A stretch of DNA of 64,000 nt from Caballeronia sp. SBC1 (GCF_011493005.1 NZ_CP049156.1:3658001-3722000); one strand, 5' to 3'; shown: positions 17,124 through 27,627, counted from the first letter of the stretch. The notes: a model not told the origin generated them from the letters alone. A program made the numbers and translations.

Positions 17124-17445
17124 TTCAGTTTAAATTCCAATGAAAGTTGATTACTGACTCGACCAGCCATGCATGAGCATTGGCTCCGCCGCGCTTGAAG
17201 AAGCGTCGTGACGCGAATCAGGGTTTGATTTTTAAGTTTGTGGAAGCAGGCCTTTTGAGTAAGGCACTGCAACCGTTGCAAGGCTTTTGTGCCTCGCATG
17301 ACTATTAATATAGGCTTCGAGCGGACTTTCTAATTTAAGACAAGTCTTGAATTAACTGTAAATGCATTGATTCAATAATCAGAAAACTGATGAAAGTAAT
17401 TCTCACCCTTTTACTTTTCAAAAAATCTCTGGAAATGATGCTGCG
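17124..17445. other. Intergenic region upstream of the secretion operon
   Basis: A/T-richer than its flanks, with no convincing gene. It should contain the promoter of the minus-strand operon starting at 17123. No clear operator could be identified by eye. Confidence 0.4.
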
Positions 17446-17447
17446 CG

Positions 17448-17481
17448 CCAAAAAACACCCGGCAGAAATTCGCCGGGTGTT
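17448..17481 (-). terminator. Terminator of the trimeric autotransporter gene
   Basis: AACACCCGGC (17454-17463) pairs with GCCGGGTGTT (17472-17481). Read on the minus strand the stem is followed by a run of T. It lies about 80 bases beyond the stop of the gene at 17560-18213. Confidence 0.85.
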
Positions 17482-17559
17482 GGCAGACGGATATCTTTCA
17501 CCCAAATAGCCGAGTTGAAAGCGTCATCGGCTAACGATCCAGTCGAGTCAATTCATTAA

Positions 17560-18213
17560 TTAGAACTCGTAGCCGACCTGCGCGCGGACCCCGGCGTCGC
17601 CATTGCCCGTTAGCGAGACTGCGCCGTTCATCAGCCATTTGCCGTCGTCCGAACGGTATGTCGCGCCCGCACCAAACGCCCCGTAGCCCTTGAAGTTCCC
17701 AACGCCCGCCGCCATGACCACCTTGCCCGGTGCGCTCGGCATCAAGTTAGGCATTGCCATTGCAGCGGCTACGCCACTGTAGGCCGACCGTTGCAAGGAC
17801 CGCATGTCCGCGCCAACGTCCTCGCGCAACTTGTTCAGCTGGTTCACGTTGGCGGCATCGGTGCCTTTAGTGCCCGCAGCCACAGCCGCGGCGGTTACGC
17901 CGGCGCCGATTGCCGTCGCGCCGTCAGCTATGCTTTTCGCTGCATCGCCAATAGCGATTGCGTCCTTGGTTTTACTTTGTGCCGTTGCGCCCGGACCCAC
18001 CGCGATGTCTGTTGTATGAAGGGCGACCGCATTCGGTCCTGCTGTCACGCCGTTGCTCTGAGCAAATGCCCCACCCGCCACACTAAGCCCAATAACCAAC
18101 GCCACCGCCCGCGCCGTCTTCCCGCCGCCCTTTTCACGTCCACGGCACAATTCCGATGCAGCCACCCAAGCACCGAGTGCCTCGCTCCAAACCGATTTAA
18201 AGACCTTGTTCAT
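17560..18213 (-). CDS. Very short YadA-type trimeric autotransporter adhesin
   Basis: 217 residues from the ATG at 18213. The N-terminus MNKVFKSVWSEALGAWVAASE is the extended signal peptide region (ESPR) of type V secretion proteins, followed by the hydrophobic signal (ARAVALVIGLSVAGGAFA). A few left-handed parallel beta-roll head repeats follow (NAVALHTTDIAVG, KDAIAIGDAAKS, GATAIGAG), then a neck-like NVNQLNKLREDV and a YadA anchor domain ending in Phe (AQVGYEF). Most family members have hundreds to thousands of passenger residues; this one is nearly all anchor. An internal deletion or a genuinely minimal adhesin are both possible. Confidence 0.85.
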   Translation of the reverse strand: MNKVFKSVWSEALGAWVAASELCRGREKGGGKTARAVALVIGLSVAGGAFAQSNGVTAGPNAVALHTTDIAVGPGATAQSKTKDAIAIGDAAKSIADGATAIGAGVTAAAVAAGTKGTDAANVNQLNKLREDVGADMRSLQRSAYSGVAAAMAMPNLMPSAPGKVVMAAGVGNFKGYGAFGAGATYRSDDGKWLMNGAVSLTGNGDAGVRAQVGYEF

Positions 18214-18455
18214 GCTGAATACCTGCAAAGAGTTGTGCGAAATGTGTCTGGCGCGAAACAAATATTCGAAACGACTTGTCTAGACGCTCAGGAAAATGAA
18301 ACGATCCGCGACTCTACTCAGCACAACTTGGCATTCGAATCAGATTTGTCCGAATAAGAAAGGCGTCGTTGTATGCGCCACACCCTTCTCTATCTCTTTA
18401 AAAATTCATTGAGCGTCGTTAGCGTATTTGCGCTACATGTGGAGGTGACATGCAC

Positions 18456-18493
18456 CAAAAAAAAGCGGTGACCCAAACCCTGGGGCACCGCTT
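18456..18493 (-). terminator. Rho-independent terminator of maeB
   Basis: Read on the minus strand: stem AGCGGTGCCCCA pairing with TGGGTCACCGCT (one mismatch), then eight T. A second perfect hairpin, ATCCGTCATCC (18510-18520) with GGATGACGGAT (18529-18539), lies between it and the stop codon and has no T-run. Confidence 0.85.
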
Positions 18494-18551
18494 CATCTAT
18501 GTCTCAGCCATCCGTCATCCAATAGTAAGGATGACGGATAAACTCACCGGC

Positions 18552-20843
18552 TTACGCCTCGTTGCTGACCACCTTTCCAACCCGCGCGTTCGCCGACGCC
18601 ACCGCCGTCATATTGATGATCCGACGCACGGTCGCGGCCGGCGTGAGAATGTGCACCGGTTTATCCGCGCCAAGCAAGAACGGCCCAACCGTCACGCCTT
18701 CGCCACTCACCATCTTGAGCAGGTTGTACGTGATGTTCGCCGCTTCCACGTTCGGCATGATCAGCAGATTCGCCTCGCCCGTCAGCTTGGATCCCGGGAA
18801 CGCAGCCTTGCGCACAACTTCCGACAACGCCGCATCGCCATGCATCTCACCATCCACTTCCAGCTCCGGCGCACGCTCGGCGATCAGCTTGCGAGCCTCG
18901 GCCATGCGCTTCGATGAAGCCGTCGGCACGCTGCCGAAGTTCGAGTTCGACAGCAACGCCACCTTCGGCGCAATCCCGAACTTCTCGATTTCGCGTGCCG
19001 CCAGAATGGTCATGTCGGCGAGTTGCGTGGGCGTTGGGATCTCGTTAACGTACGTATCGCTGATGAAGAGGTTGCGCCCCTGCAGCATCAGCAAGTTCAT
19101 CGCAGCGAAGTTTTCCACGCCCTCCGCCTTGCCCAACACTTGCTCGATGAATTTGAGATGGTCGTGATACGTGTCGATCATGCCGCAGATCATGCCGTCG
19201 GCATCGCCGAGACGAACCAGCAGCGCGCCAATCAACGTGTTGAACTTGCGCAGCGCGGCCTTTGCGTTGTCCGGCGTCACCCCCTCGCGTGCGGCGATGT
19301 TGTGATATTCCTGCCAGCACTTCTGGTAACGCGGATCGTCTTCCGGATTCACTATCTCGAAATCAGTACCGGGCTTGAGCTTCGAGCCCATCTTCTGCAG
19401 ACGCATTTCCACCACCGCCGGCCGCCCGATAATGATCGGCTTCGCGATCTTCTCCAGCAGCACGAATTGCGCGGCGCGCAGCACGCGCTCGTCTTCGCCC
19501 TCGGCAAACACAATGCGCGCCGGCGCCGATTTCGCCGCCGCGAACACCGGTCGCATCACCATGCCCGTGCGATAAACCGTCGTAGCCAATTCCTCGCGAT
19601 ACGCGTCCATGTCGTGGATCGGCCGTGTCGCGACGCCCGAATCCATGGCGGCTTGAGCAACAGCCGGCGCGATCTTGATGATCAGCCGTGGATCAAACGG
19701 CTTCGGAATCAGGTAATCCGGGCCGAATTCGAGCGAATGGCCTTCGTAGGCTTTCGCGACTTCATCGCCTTGATCAGTCTCTTCGGCCAGTTCCGCGATC
19801 GCGCGCACGCACGCGAGTTTCATCTCTTCAGTGATCGTGGTCGCGCCCACATCCAGCGCACCGCGGAAGATGAACGGGAAACACAGCACGTTGTTGACCT
19901 GGTTCGGATAGTCCGAACGGCCAGTGGCAATAATCGCGTCCGGGCGCACCTTCTTCGCTTCTTCCGGGCGGATTTCCGGCTCGGGATTAGCCAGCGCGAG
20001 GATCAGCGGCTGCGTGCCCATGACCTTGACCATTTCCGGCTTGAGCACGCCAGCGCTCGAACAGCCGAGAAACACGTCGGCTTTATCAATAGCATCGGCG
20101 AGCGTGCGGTCGCTTGTATTGGCCGCGTACCGTTCCTTCGATGGATCCAGGTTGCCGCGTCCTTCGTAGATCACGCCTTTGGAATCGCAAACCAGAATGT
20201 TGGCTTTGTTCAAGCCCAGGTGGACGAGCAAATCGAGGCACGCAATCGCCGCTGCGCCCGCACCCGAACACACGAGCTTCACTTCGTCCAGCTTCTTGCC
20301 GACCACTTTCAAGCCGTTGAGAATCGCCGCCGATGCAATGATTGCCGTGCCGTGCTGGTCATCGTGGAAGACCGGAATCTTCATGCGCTCGCGCAGCTTC
20401 TTCTCAATGTAGAAGCACTCCGGCGCCTTGATGTCTTCAAGGTTGATGCCGCCCAGCGTGGGTTCGAGCATCGCGATGGCATCGACCAGTTTGTCGGGAT
20501 CGGTTTCAGCGAGTTCGATATCGAACACGTCAATGCCCGCAAACTTCTTGAAAAGGCAGCCTTTACCTTCCATCACAGGCTTGGCGGCGAGCGGTCCGAT
20601 GTTGCCGAGACCCAGCACCGCCGTGCCGTTGGTCACCACGCCGACGAGATTGCCGCGTGAGGTGTATTTCTGCGCGTCGAGCGGTTCGTCGAAGATCGCC
20701 ATGCAGGCGGCCGCGACGCCCGGCGAATAAGCCAACGACAAATCCAGTTGGTTCGACAAGGGCTTGGTCGGCGTGACCGAGATCTTGCCGGGCTTCGGAA
20801 ACTGGTGATATGCGAGGGCGCTGAGCTTCAGTTGTTCGTCCAT
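18552..20843 (-). CDS. maeB: NADP-dependent malic enzyme (malic enzyme-phosphotransacetylase fusion type)
   Basis: Oxidative decarboxylation of malate to pyruvate with NADPH production. From the ATG at 20843 it is 763 residues, the usual length of the MaeB hybrid type. The malic domain (about 15-150) holds [12 protein letters not shown] and [17 protein letters not shown]. The NAD-binding domain (about 160-410) has [16 protein letters not shown]. The C-terminal third (from about 430, [19 protein letters not shown]) resembles phosphate acetyltransferase; it is generally regulatory rather than catalytic in this family. A longer frame reaches 20939, but the [16 protein letters not shown] start is the family norm. 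Confidence 0.96.
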   Translation of the reverse strand: MDEQLKLSALAYHQFPKPGKISVTPTKPLSNQLDLSLAYSPGVAAACMAIFDEPLDAQKYTSRGNLVGVVTNGTAVLGLGNIGPLAAKPVMEGKGCLFKKFAGIDVFDIELAETDPDKLVDAIAMLEPTLGGINLEDIKAPECFYIEKKLRERMKIPVFHDDQHGTAIIASAAILNGLKVVGKKLDEVKLVCSGAGAAAIACLDLLVHLGLNKANILVCDSKGVIYEGRGNLDPSKERYAANTSDRTLADAIDKADVFLGCSSAGVLKPEMVKVMGTQPLILALANPEPEIRPEEAKKVRPDAIIATGRSDYPNQVNNVLCFPFIFRGALDVGATTITEEMKLACVRAIAELAEETDQGDEVAKAYEGHSLEFGPDYLIPKPFDPRLIIKIAPAVAQAAMDSGVATRPIHDMDAYREELATTVYRTGMVMRPVFAAAKSAPARIVFAEGEDERVLRAAQFVLLEKIAKPIIIGRPAVVEMRLQKMGSKLKPGTDFEIVNPEDDPRYQKCWQEYHNIAAREGVTPDNAKAALRKFNTLIGALLVRLGDADGMICGMIDTYHDHLKFIEQVLGKAEGVENFAAMNLLMLQGRNLFISDTYVNEIPTPTQLADMTILAAREIEKFGIAPKVALLSNSNFGSVPTASSKRMAEARKLIAERAPELEVDGEMHGDAALSEVVRKAAFPGSKLTGEANLLIMPNVEAANITYNLLKMVSGEGVTVGPFLLGADKPVHILTPAATVRRIINMTAVASANARVGKVVSNEA

Positions 20844-21360
20844 GATTGACCTGAGACGTTTAGGAAAAGAGTTGGAAAATGGGCGAAATGAAGGGCTAGG
20901 ACACTGCGCTCGGGACGGCCAAATCTCGTTACGGATCAAATCGATTCTGGCCGCTCGGCTGGTCTAGATGATGCTGCGCGATGGCGAGGCTCATCGGAGA
21001 CAAGCGCATGTGCGCCAACAGTGAAACACTTGGCCATAGCATTTTTCGTGGATAAATAGTGTACACCGCGCGTTAAAATTGACGCACAGCACCATTTTCG
21101 ACAGAAAGAGCGCGTTAATATGCCAAAGCGCTTGCACTGATTGCTCCGCAAGTCTTGGATTACGTAGACAATTTCACTGCGGCTTGCCGTTTCGTCCGTG
21201 TCATGTCCGTCGACTAAAATTCCACCTACACGCGCATTGAACTCCGTCTACATTTGCTCGACCGGACGTTACCGCTGCGCCTGGCCCCACTAGCCGCCGC
21301 CGCTTGATCGCCGATCAATACGGGCCTCAGGCGCCAACCCAAAGATCCAAGGATTCGCCC
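20844..21360. other. Divergent intergenic region between maeB and pyrE
   Basis: About 520 bases containing the promoters of maeB (minus) and pyrE (plus). Short open frames on both strands have no ribosome sites or recognisable protein character. No riboswitch or other structure was identified. Confidence 0.5.
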
Positions 21361-22047
21361 ATGACAGGCTTCGACCGCCAGACGATCTCCGACACCACCG
21401 CCAAGATGCTGCTCGAGGTCCAGGCCGTGCATTTCAGCGCGGACAAACCGTACATTTTCACGTCGGGATGGGCGAGTCCGGTGTATATCGACTGCCGCAA
21501 GCTGATCTCGTATCCGCGCGTACGCCGCGCCCTGATGGAGATGGCTGAGACCACGATCCTGCGTGACGTTGGCTATGAGCAAATTGACTCGGTCGCAGGC
21601 GGCGAGACAGCGGGCATTCCATTTGCCGCGTGGCTATCCGACCGGCTGATGGTGCCCATGCAATATGTGCGCAAGAAGCCGAAGGGTTTCGGCCGGAACG
21701 CGCAAATTGAAGGGTTGCTGACCGAAGGCCAGCGCGTGCTGCTAGTGGAAGACCTGACCACCGACAGCCGCAGCAAGATCAACTTCATCAACGCACTGCG
21801 CACAGCCGGCGCAAGGGTGAATCATTGCTTCGTGCTGTTTCACTACAGCATTTTCAAGGAAAGTGTGTCGGTACTGAAAGATATCGACGTGGAATTGCAT
21901 GCGCTCGCCACGTGGTGGGACGTGCTGCGCGTCGCGAAGGAAGCGGGCTATTTCGACGCCAACACGCTGGATGAAGTCGAGAAATTCCTGCACGCACCGG
22001 CGCAATGGTCGGCCGCGCACGGCGGCGTAACGGGATCACCGCAATAA
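21361..22047 (+). CDS. pyrE: Orotate phosphoribosyltransferase
   Basis: Pyrimidine synthesis: orotate plus PRPP gives orotidine 5'-phosphate. 228 residues from the ATG at 21361, which has AAGGA seven bases upstream; a longer frame from 21304 has no such site. Visible features: [20 protein letters not shown] in the N-terminal hood, [32 protein letters not shown], and the PRPP loop [14 protein letters not shown] at about 124-137. Ends at a bidirectional terminator. Confidence 0.96.
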   Translation: MTGFDRQTISDTTAKMLLEVQAVHFSADKPYIFTSGWASPVYIDCRKLISYPRVRRALMEMAETTILRDVGYEQIDSVAGGETAGIPFAAWLSDRLMVPMQYVRKKPKGFGRNAQIEGLLTEGQRVLLVEDLTTDSRSKINFINALRTAGARVNHCFVLFHYSIFKESVSVLKDIDVELHALATWWDVLRVAKEAGYFDANTLDEVEKFLHAPAQWSAAHGGVTGSPQ

Positions 22048-22084
22048 GCGCCCGATAGTGAAGATAGTGAATTTTTGTGTAATT

Positions 22085-22122
22085 AAAAAAGCCGCTCGTT
22101 TCTGCAAACGAGCGGCTTTTTT
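22085..22122. terminator. Bidirectional terminator between pyrE and the response regulator
   Basis: Perfect 11-base stem GCCGCTCGTTT (22091-22101) with AAACGAGCGGC (22106-22116), flanked by six A on the left and six T on the right. It serves the two convergent genes. Confidence 0.93.
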
Positions 22123-22143
22123 ATGCAACGACACTAAAGATTA

Positions 22144-22848
22144 TTACGTATTAACAGGAATAGCGTCATCAAGATTTCCATCGCCCACATAAGCCGATAG
22201 ATTCAATAATCCATTACTTTGGGCGTATTGAAATAATTCAGAATCCCGTTCAATTCCCAACTTGCGCATAGCCGTATTCTTTTGCGTACTGATTGTTTTA
22301 ATACTGCGCTTTAATTGCGCAGCAATTTCAGTAATCGTCATGCCGGAGACGAATAAACGCACCACTTCCAGTTCCCGTTTCGACAACACCACGTCGCGCT
22401 GTTGACCACTCGCCGACAAGCCCATGCTGTCGAGCGCGAGACGCACCGACGGCCCGATGTATTCCTGCCCTCGCATCACATGAACGATGGCCAGTCCGAT
22501 GTGGCTCAGATCGTCGGATTTGTTGATCACGGCCGTCACACCCACCTCACGCAAGCGTTTCAGGAGCGCGGGGTTTTCCAGCATGGTCAGCACGACAATG
22601 CGCACCGTTGGAAACTGACGCCCGATATAACCCAGCAATGGCATGCCGTCGCCATATTGGCCACCCGGCATGGCAAGGTCCGACACGACCACGTCGCAGG
22701 GCGATTTTTGCAAAAGCTGAATCAATTCCGTCGATTGACGCGCTTGGCCAATCACTTCAATCTCGGGAAACTTCAATAGCGCCTGGGCGGCGCCAAACAG
22801 AATGACAGGATGGTCATCGGCGATAATGACTTTTATCCGTTGACCCAT
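22144..22848 (-). CDS. LuxR-type two-component response regulator
   Basis: 234 residues. The receiver domain (about 5-125) has the acidic pocket IIADDHP (Asp11, Asp12), phospho-acceptor Asp57 in VVVSDLAMPGG, and a lysine in VINKSDD. The C-terminal NarL/FixJ/RcsB-type helix-turn-helix has LSKRELEVVRLFVSGMTITE followed by IKTISTQKNTAMRKLGI. The layout, including STQKNTAMRKLG, is close to the RcsB-like subgroup. No histidine kinase is next to it, so the partner is unknown. Confidence 0.92.
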   Translation of the reverse strand: MGQRIKVIIADDHPVILFGAAQALLKFPEIEVIGQARQSTELIQLLQKSPCDVVVSDLAMPGGQYGDGMPLLGYIGRQFPTVRIVVLTMLENPALLKRLREVGVTAVINKSDDLSHIGLAIVHVMRGQEYIGPSVRLALDSMGLSASGQQRDVVLSKRELEVVRLFVSGMTITEIAAQLKRSIKTISTQKNTAMRKLGIERDSELFQYAQSNGLLNLSAYVGDGNLDDAIPVNT

Positions 22849-23130
22849 TATTTACCCCTCGCTCGTAAATGGACTAATCCCTCAAGCATTATAGGCAATG
22901 TGCTCTTATTCATTACATTGACCCTTCAGCCGGGAGAGCGAAACTGCGGCTAAACCCGAAGTCACGGTGTTGACCCTTACGGAGCCTTGTTTTGAACATT
23001 TGAAAAATTTTGTCCTTTCCCGCAATGTTAAACTTGAATCCAGCTCTAAGCCAATTTCTGAGACAAAATACATCGTTACAGTGGGTGAAACGCCGGATTT
23101 GGCCTCGCCCGTGACAGGAGAACTCGCACC

Positions 23131-23772
23131 ATGCGCTTGGGGATCGGGCTTGTGGTTTGTGCTGTGTACCGCGCTATTGAACGGCGTGTCGTCAGGTTCC
23201 GAATTTCTCACCGCGCGGTGCTGCTGCCTGTTTTCTGCGCCGCGATGGTATCAAATGCGCCGCGTGCGGTCGCAGAAGTTATCGCGACAGTCCCTTTCAC
23301 GTTGACAAGTACGGACCTTCGCCCGAACCAGCCAGTGCCGCTTGCGCTCGTGTTCGACCAGAATGACTGCAAAGGCGGCAACCGTTCGCCACATCTGTCA
23401 TGGCACGGCGCGCCGGCAGCCACGCAAAGTTTCGCGGTCACCATCTTCGACCCCGACGCACCCGGCCACGGCTGGTGGCACTGGGCCGTCGCGGGAATTC
23501 CCGCGAGCGTTTCGCAGTTGCCGTCGAACGCAAGCGCCTCGGGCGCATTGCGCAAAATGGGTGCAGTGGAAGCGCGCAATGACTTCGATATTGATGGTTA
23601 CGGGGGGCCTTGTCCGCCGCCGGGCAAACCGCACCGCTACGTGATCACGGTCTACGCGCTCAACAGCAGCGACTTGCGTCTGCGCCAGAGCAGCCCGGCG
23701 CTCATGTTCGAGCACGAAATCCGAACTACAACCATCGCTAGCGCGCAACTCGTCGTTACCTACGGGCGCTGA
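23131..23772 (+). CDS. YbhB/YbcL-family (PEBP, Raf kinase inhibitor-like) protein, exported
   Basis: 213 residues. AGGAG lies nine to ten bases before the ATG. The N-terminus contains a hydrophobic segment ending VSNAPRAVAEV, consistent with export. The PEBP fold is marked by CKGGNRSPHLSW, FDPDAPGHGWWHWAVAGIP and the ligand-pocket motif YGGPCPPPGKPHRYVITVYAL. The bacterial proteins have no firmly established substrate. It stands alone. Confidence 0.88.
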   Translation: MRLGIGLVVCAVYRAIERRVVRFRISHRAVLLPVFCAAMVSNAPRAVAEVIATVPFTLTSTDLRPNQPVPLALVFDQNDCKGGNRSPHLSWHGAPAATQSFAVTIFDPDAPGHGWWHWAVAGIPASVSQLPSNASASGALRKMGAVEARNDFDIDGYGGPCPPPGKPHRYVITVYALNSSDLRLRQSSPALMFEHEIRTTTIASAQLVVTYGR

Positions 23773-23935
23773 CCGGTCTTTATCGTGCGTCGGCAGGTCG
23801 AATTTGGCTTTGCTAGACTCGCCAGTGAACCATCACCGGCGTTGTTTTTTTGCAGCCGGCCAAATTATCGTGAAGACGCGTGGTTCGGGTTGTTCTTGCG
23901 CAACGCGCGGCTTTGTGTCGCAAACGGGGAATGAA

Positions 23936-24502
23936 ATGCCGAAAATCGTCATCGTTTATCACAGCGGCTACGGACATACGAAAAAAGTCGCGGAAGCCGT
24001 GCTCACCGGCACGATCGACGCTGGCGCGGACGCGAAACTGCTTGCCGTCGCCGACCTGGACGACGCCGGCTGGGCCGAGCTCGACGCCGCGGACGCCATC
24101 ATCTTCGGCGCGCCCACGTACATGGGCGGTCCGTCAGCCGACTTCAAGAAATTTGCCGATGCCAGCTCCAAGCCGTGGCTCGCGCAATCGTGGAAGGACA
24201 AGGTCGCGGCCGGGTTCACCAACTCGGCGACCATGAACGGGGATAAGCATTCAACCATTGCCTACTTCGTCACACTCGCAATGCAGCACGGCATGATCTG
24301 GGCCGGCACGGGCATGATGCCGTCGAATACAAAGGCGGCCACGCGCAATGACCTCAACTTCGTCGGCGGCTTTACGGGCTTGCTGGCTCAATCGCCGGCG
24401 GATGCGTCGCCTGACGAAGCCCCGCCGCCCGGCGATCTGGAGACGGCCAAAGCGTTCGGAGCAAGGGTCGCGGCCGTGGCGGCGCGCTGGAACGCAAAGT
24501 AG
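23936..24502 (+). CDS. Flavodoxin-like NAD(P)H:quinone oxidoreductase / NADPH-dependent FMN reductase
   Basis: 188 residues from the ATG at 23936 (GGGGAA upstream). The N-terminus KIVIVYHSGYGHTKKVAEAV is the FMN phosphate-binding loop of the flavodoxin/WrbA fold; FGAPTYMGGPSADFKKF and GFTNSATMNGDKHSTI are the further flavin loops. Likely a cytosolic FMN enzyme reducing quinones by two electrons. Probably its own transcription unit. Confidence 0.88.
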   Translation: MPKIVIVYHSGYGHTKKVAEAVLTGTIDAGADAKLLAVADLDDAGWAELDAADAIIFGAPTYMGGPSADFKKFADASSKPWLAQSWKDKVAAGFTNSATMNGDKHSTIAYFVTLAMQHGMIWAGTGMMPSNTKAATRNDLNFVGGFTGLLAQSPADASPDEAPPPGDLETAKAFGARVAAVAARWNAK

Positions 24503-24651
24503 ATTTTTTAGCGGCGTTGCAACATTTTTAAGGCCGATTGGCCGATGTGCCCGGCAATGCCATCGCGTTGTCGCGGAAGCGCATTAAAATGGCGTTTTGA
24601 CCGCGCTCGGGCACCATGACCTCCCGGCGCGACCGACCCAGCGAGATCGAG

Positions 24652-25605
24652 ATGACCACGAAAGTATTTGTCGACGGACAGGAAGGCACCACCGGCCTGA
24701 AGATTTTCGAATATCTGTCCGAGCGGCGTGACGTCGAGGTATTGCGTATCGAGGAAACGCGGCGCAAAGACGTGGAGGAGCGCCGGCGGCTGATCAATGC
24801 GTCGGACGTTACGTTCCTGTGCCTGCCGGACGTCGCTTCGCGCGAATCGGTTTCGCTGGTGAATGCGGACAATCACCGCACGGTGGTGATTGACGCCAGC
24901 ACGGCATTCCGCACGCACGACGACTGGGCATACGGCCTTCCCGAACTCATGCCGGCGCAGCGCGAGCGTTTGCGCACTGCGAAGCGCATCGCGGTGCCGG
25001 GCTGCCACGCGTCGGCGTTCCTGCTGGCAATGAAGCCGTTGGTGGCAGGCGGTCTTGTTTCCGCCGATTTCGCTGCACACGCGTATTCCATCACCGGCTA
25101 CAGCGGTGGCGGCAAGAAGATGATCGCGGACTATGAAGCGGGCGGCAATCCGAAGCTGGACAGCCCGCGGCCTTACGCGCTGGGTCTTGGCCACAAGCAT
25201 CTGCCGGAAATGGCGGTGCGTTCGGGACTGAAGCACGCGCCGGTGTTCACGCCTATTGTCGGCAATTTCCTGAAGGGTCTCGCCGTCACCACGTACTTCT
25301 CGCCGGATCAACTATCGCGCGCCGCCAAGCCGCAAGACGTGCAGGCGTTGTTTGCCGAGTACTACGCGAACGAACCGTTCGTGCGTGTATTGCCGTTCAA
25401 TGCGGACGGCAATCTCGACGACGGTTTCTTCGACGTCCAGGCTTGCAACGACACCAACCGGGTCGAGCTGTTCGTCTTCGGCAACGAAGAGCGGTTCGTC
25501 ACCGTTGCCCGCTTGGATAACCTGGGCAAGGGCGCATCGGGCGCGGCGATCCAGTGCATGAACCTCGCAATCGGCGCCGACGAGGAATCCGGGCTCACGC
25601 GTTAA
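24652..25605 (+). CDS. argC: N-acetyl-gamma-glutamyl-phosphate reductase (short form)
   Basis: Third step of arginine biosynthesis: NADPH-dependent reduction of N-acetylglutamyl phosphate to the semialdehyde. 317 residues, the length of the shorter (type 2) ArgC. The nucleotide-binding start is [19 protein letters not shown], the catalytic cysteine is Cys118 in [10 protein letters not shown], and [13 protein letters not shown] and GHKHLPEM are the substrate motifs. The ATG at 24652 is chosen because family members begin here; a frame from 24616 adds 12 unsupported residues. Confidence 0.95.
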   Translation: MTTKVFVDGQEGTTGLKIFEYLSERRDVEVLRIEETRRKDVEERRRLINASDVTFLCLPDVASRESVSLVNADNHRTVVIDASTAFRTHDDWAYGLPELMPAQRERLRTAKRIAVPGCHASAFLLAMKPLVAGGLVSADFAAHAYSITGYSGGGKKMIADYEAGGNPKLDSPRPYALGLGHKHLPEMAVRSGLKHAPVFTPIVGNFLKGLAVTTYFSPDQLSRAAKPQDVQALFAEYYANEPFVRVLPFNADGNLDDGFFDVQACNDTNRVELFVFGNEERFVTVARLDNLGKGASGAAIQCMNLAIGADEESGLTR

Positions 25606-25657
25606 GTTGACTATCGACTCCAGCAAAAGCTGAGCGCGCCAAGCGCTCTACTCAGCC

Positions 25658-25696
25658 AAAAGCCGGTTTCCGCCATTGTGCGAAACCGGCTTTTTC
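25658..25696 (+). terminator. Rho-independent terminator of argC
   Basis: AGCCGGTTTC (25661-25670) pairs with GAAACCGGCT (25682-25691), followed by a T-run; an A-run precedes the stem. Confidence 0.9.
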
Positions 25697-26071
25697 ACGC
25701 CTGCGTTTTACTCCCTCCACCAGCGCCTCGGCCCCGTCTTCGAATCTCCGTCTCGCAAATTTCCCGCTGGTCAAACAGAACTTACGCCGCGTTTCATAGG
25801 GATTCTCCTAATTTATTTACGAACGTTCGTTCGTCGATGATTACGCGCTTTCGCACTAAAACCTTCTTCGTTTTGCATCGCTTTGAAACAGATTTTCTCT
25901 AATCAACCTTACGGAAAAACTTTTGTTTCAATGCACCGTCCGCGCCTTATCAGTCAAGGCACCGCCGGAACACTGCTGTTTGAATCGACTATTTAGACGT
26001 TTCAGTCGGTTGACATACGAAAAGGTGACCGCGAAATTACACGCGCAAAACTAGATAAGGGAGACAGCGGT
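25697..26071. other. Intergenic region with a 12-bp palindrome upstream of the DUF2957 operon
   Basis: No gene was seen. It contains the perfect palindrome ACGAACGTTCGT at 25819-25830, extended on the right by a further TCGTCG. This resembles operators bound by TetR-family repressors. The A/T-rich stretch after it probably carries the promoter of the gene at 26072. Confidence 0.45.
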
Positions 26072-27520
26072 ATGCCGTATGCCATTTCGAAAGGACTCGC
26101 GCTCGCACTTGCGAGCGCGCCGTTGTTTGTTGCGTGCGGCGGCAACGCCGACACACCGGGTCCGATCAACACGCCGCAATGTTCCGGCGCGAGTTGTGGC
26201 ACGCAAGGCGCGCCAGCTGTGGGTGCGGGTGCCGCGCCGTTATGTCCGGCCAACGCGGACATTGTCTCGAGCACGTATCTGGGTGGCGCGGGCAGCGGCG
26301 AGATCGTGAGCCTGAACATTGACGCCGTGAACATGAAATACTCGCTGAAGTGGCTCGAATCGCCCATTCCGCTTGTCACTGGCACTGTCAACCCGACCCG
26401 CAAGGGCACGACGATTGTTGGCGCCGTGGTGCACCCGCCAGCGGGCACGCTGCCCACGGCGGAGCAAACGCGTTGCGCGTTCGTGCTGACGCCGGGCGGT
26501 GGCCAGGCATCGGATGGCTCGATTTACACCACTGCCGCCGCGTTCAACCAGGCGAATCCGCCGACCATCTTTATCGGCCAGGGCGTGGCCGGCGGTGGCA
26601 TTCCAGGTGCGACCGCGCAATACAACGGCGCGACGCTGACCGCTGACGGTATCAACCCCATTCCCGGTTTCCCGCCGCTGTTCCCGGTGCCGAACCGCCA
26701 CTTCGACTTCTATCCGTTCATCGGTTTCTCGACGGTGAGCACGAACGTCGCGGATCTCAAGGGCACGTATAACGCGCTGCTGTACCACCTGGTTCCATCG
26801 AACAATTACTCGACTACAACCACGCAGGCGCAGGAATCCTTCGATGCCGCCGGCAACTGCACCGTGCCCGTGCCGGCATCGAATACGTCTTGCCAGACGA
26901 CCGGCGGCGCATGGACGGCGAACGCCAGCGGCGCGTACTTCACCAGCGCTGACGCCCCGCAAGTGCAGGGCAAACGCTCCTCGCCAGCGTTGACGGGTCT
27001 CGGCTTCCCTGCGTTCCCGGCTGTCGCTAACGCGAACATGGTGATCGGCAAGATCAACGGCGCGATCGTGCCCATTGTCGTGCGCACGGGTCAGGTCTTC
27101 GTGCCATCGCCGCTCACGCCGCTGAACGCGAGCGCATCGCAAGTCGATGACGAATCCGGCATCGCCATGCTCGCTCCGAACACGGCGCTGACGTCGGGCG
27201 CGTTCGATGGCGGGTATGTCGGCGCGGATTCGAACTTCAAGTACACGGCGACGTTGCTGCAAGGTCCAGTCGGCTCGTTCATCAATCCATCGACGCAGGC
27301 TTCCGAGACCGGTTTCGGCATGAGCTACGCGCAGCAGTTGCCCGGCTTGATCGGCGTGCAGGACCAGAACGGCGGCCAGGGTGCGCTGATCTCGGCGGGT
27401 GGCTTGTACGGCATTTTCATTGCCGGCAGCACGGTGAACGGCGGGCTGACCTCCACGTCCGCTAACGCCGACACGCCGGCGAGTCCGTACTTCGGCATCG
27501 GTGCGCTGCTCAGTAAATAA
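26072..27520 (+). CDS. DUF2957-family lipoprotein, paralogue 1
   Basis: 482 residues. The N-terminus (ISKGLALALASAPLFVACGG) is a lipoprotein signal with the lipobox FVAC, so the protein should be membrane-anchored. Shared with the next gene: the opening LCPAN/S-D-.-T..GGAGSGE, the SPIP.VTGTV.PTR.GT motif, IF.G.GVAGG.IPG, YPFIGFST, and the end P.SPYFGIGALL. I recognise this as the DUF2957 family, mostly known from Burkholderiaceae and without assigned function. It heads a probable three-gene unit with an OmpW-like porin. Confidence 0.85.
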   Translation: MPYAISKGLALALASAPLFVACGGNADTPGPINTPQCSGASCGTQGAPAVGAGAAPLCPANADIVSSTYLGGAGSGEIVSLNIDAVNMKYSLKWLESPIPLVTGTVNPTRKGTTIVGAVVHPPAGTLPTAEQTRCAFVLTPGGGQASDGSIYTTAAAFNQANPPTIFIGQGVAGGGIPGATAQYNGATLTADGINPIPGFPPLFPVPNRHFDFYPFIGFSTVSTNVADLKGTYNALLYHLVPSNNYSTTTTQAQESFDAAGNCTVPVPASNTSCQTTGGAWTANASGAYFTSADAPQVQGKRSSPALTGLGFPAFPAVANANMVIGKINGAIVPIVVRTGQVFVPSPLTPLNASASQVDDESGIAMLAPNTALTSGAFDGGYVGADSNFKYTATLLQGPVGSFINPSTQASETGFGMSYAQQLPGLIGVQDQNGGQGALISAGGLYGIFIAGSTVNGGLTSTSANADTPASPYFGIGALLSK

Positions 27521-27563
27521 GCACTGCCGAGCGCACAAAACACGCACAAGCAAACAAGACCAG

Positions 27564-27587
27564 GGTAGCCGGCACGCGCCGGCTACC
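27564..27587. other. Perfect hairpin in the spacer between the two DUF2957 genes
   Basis: GGTAGCCGGC (27564-27573), loop ACGC, GCCGGCTACC (27578-27587). There is no T-run, so it is unlikely to be a simple terminator. It could be an RNA-stability or processing element in the operon transcript. Confidence 0.6.
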
Positions 27588-27627
27588 GACGAATGACGAA
27601 CGAACAAATGTGGATGGAGACAGCAGT

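Noticed and set aside
19023..20660. Long plus-strand open frame (545 codons) opposite maeB
   Set aside because: Entirely antisense to a well-supported malic enzyme, with no ribosome site or recognisable domain.
20936..21151. Short minus-strand frame between maeB and pyrE
   Set aside because: No ribosome site, Cys/Arg-rich translation without protein character.
22967..23305. Plus-strand frame of 112 codons before the PEBP gene
   Set aside because: It overlaps the PEBP gene in another frame and lacks a ribosome site; the region looks like a promoter and leader.
26240..27607. Minus-strand open frame (455 codons) opposite the first DUF2957 gene
   Set aside because: Antisense shadow of a gene with a clear lipoprotein signal and a paralogue next door.
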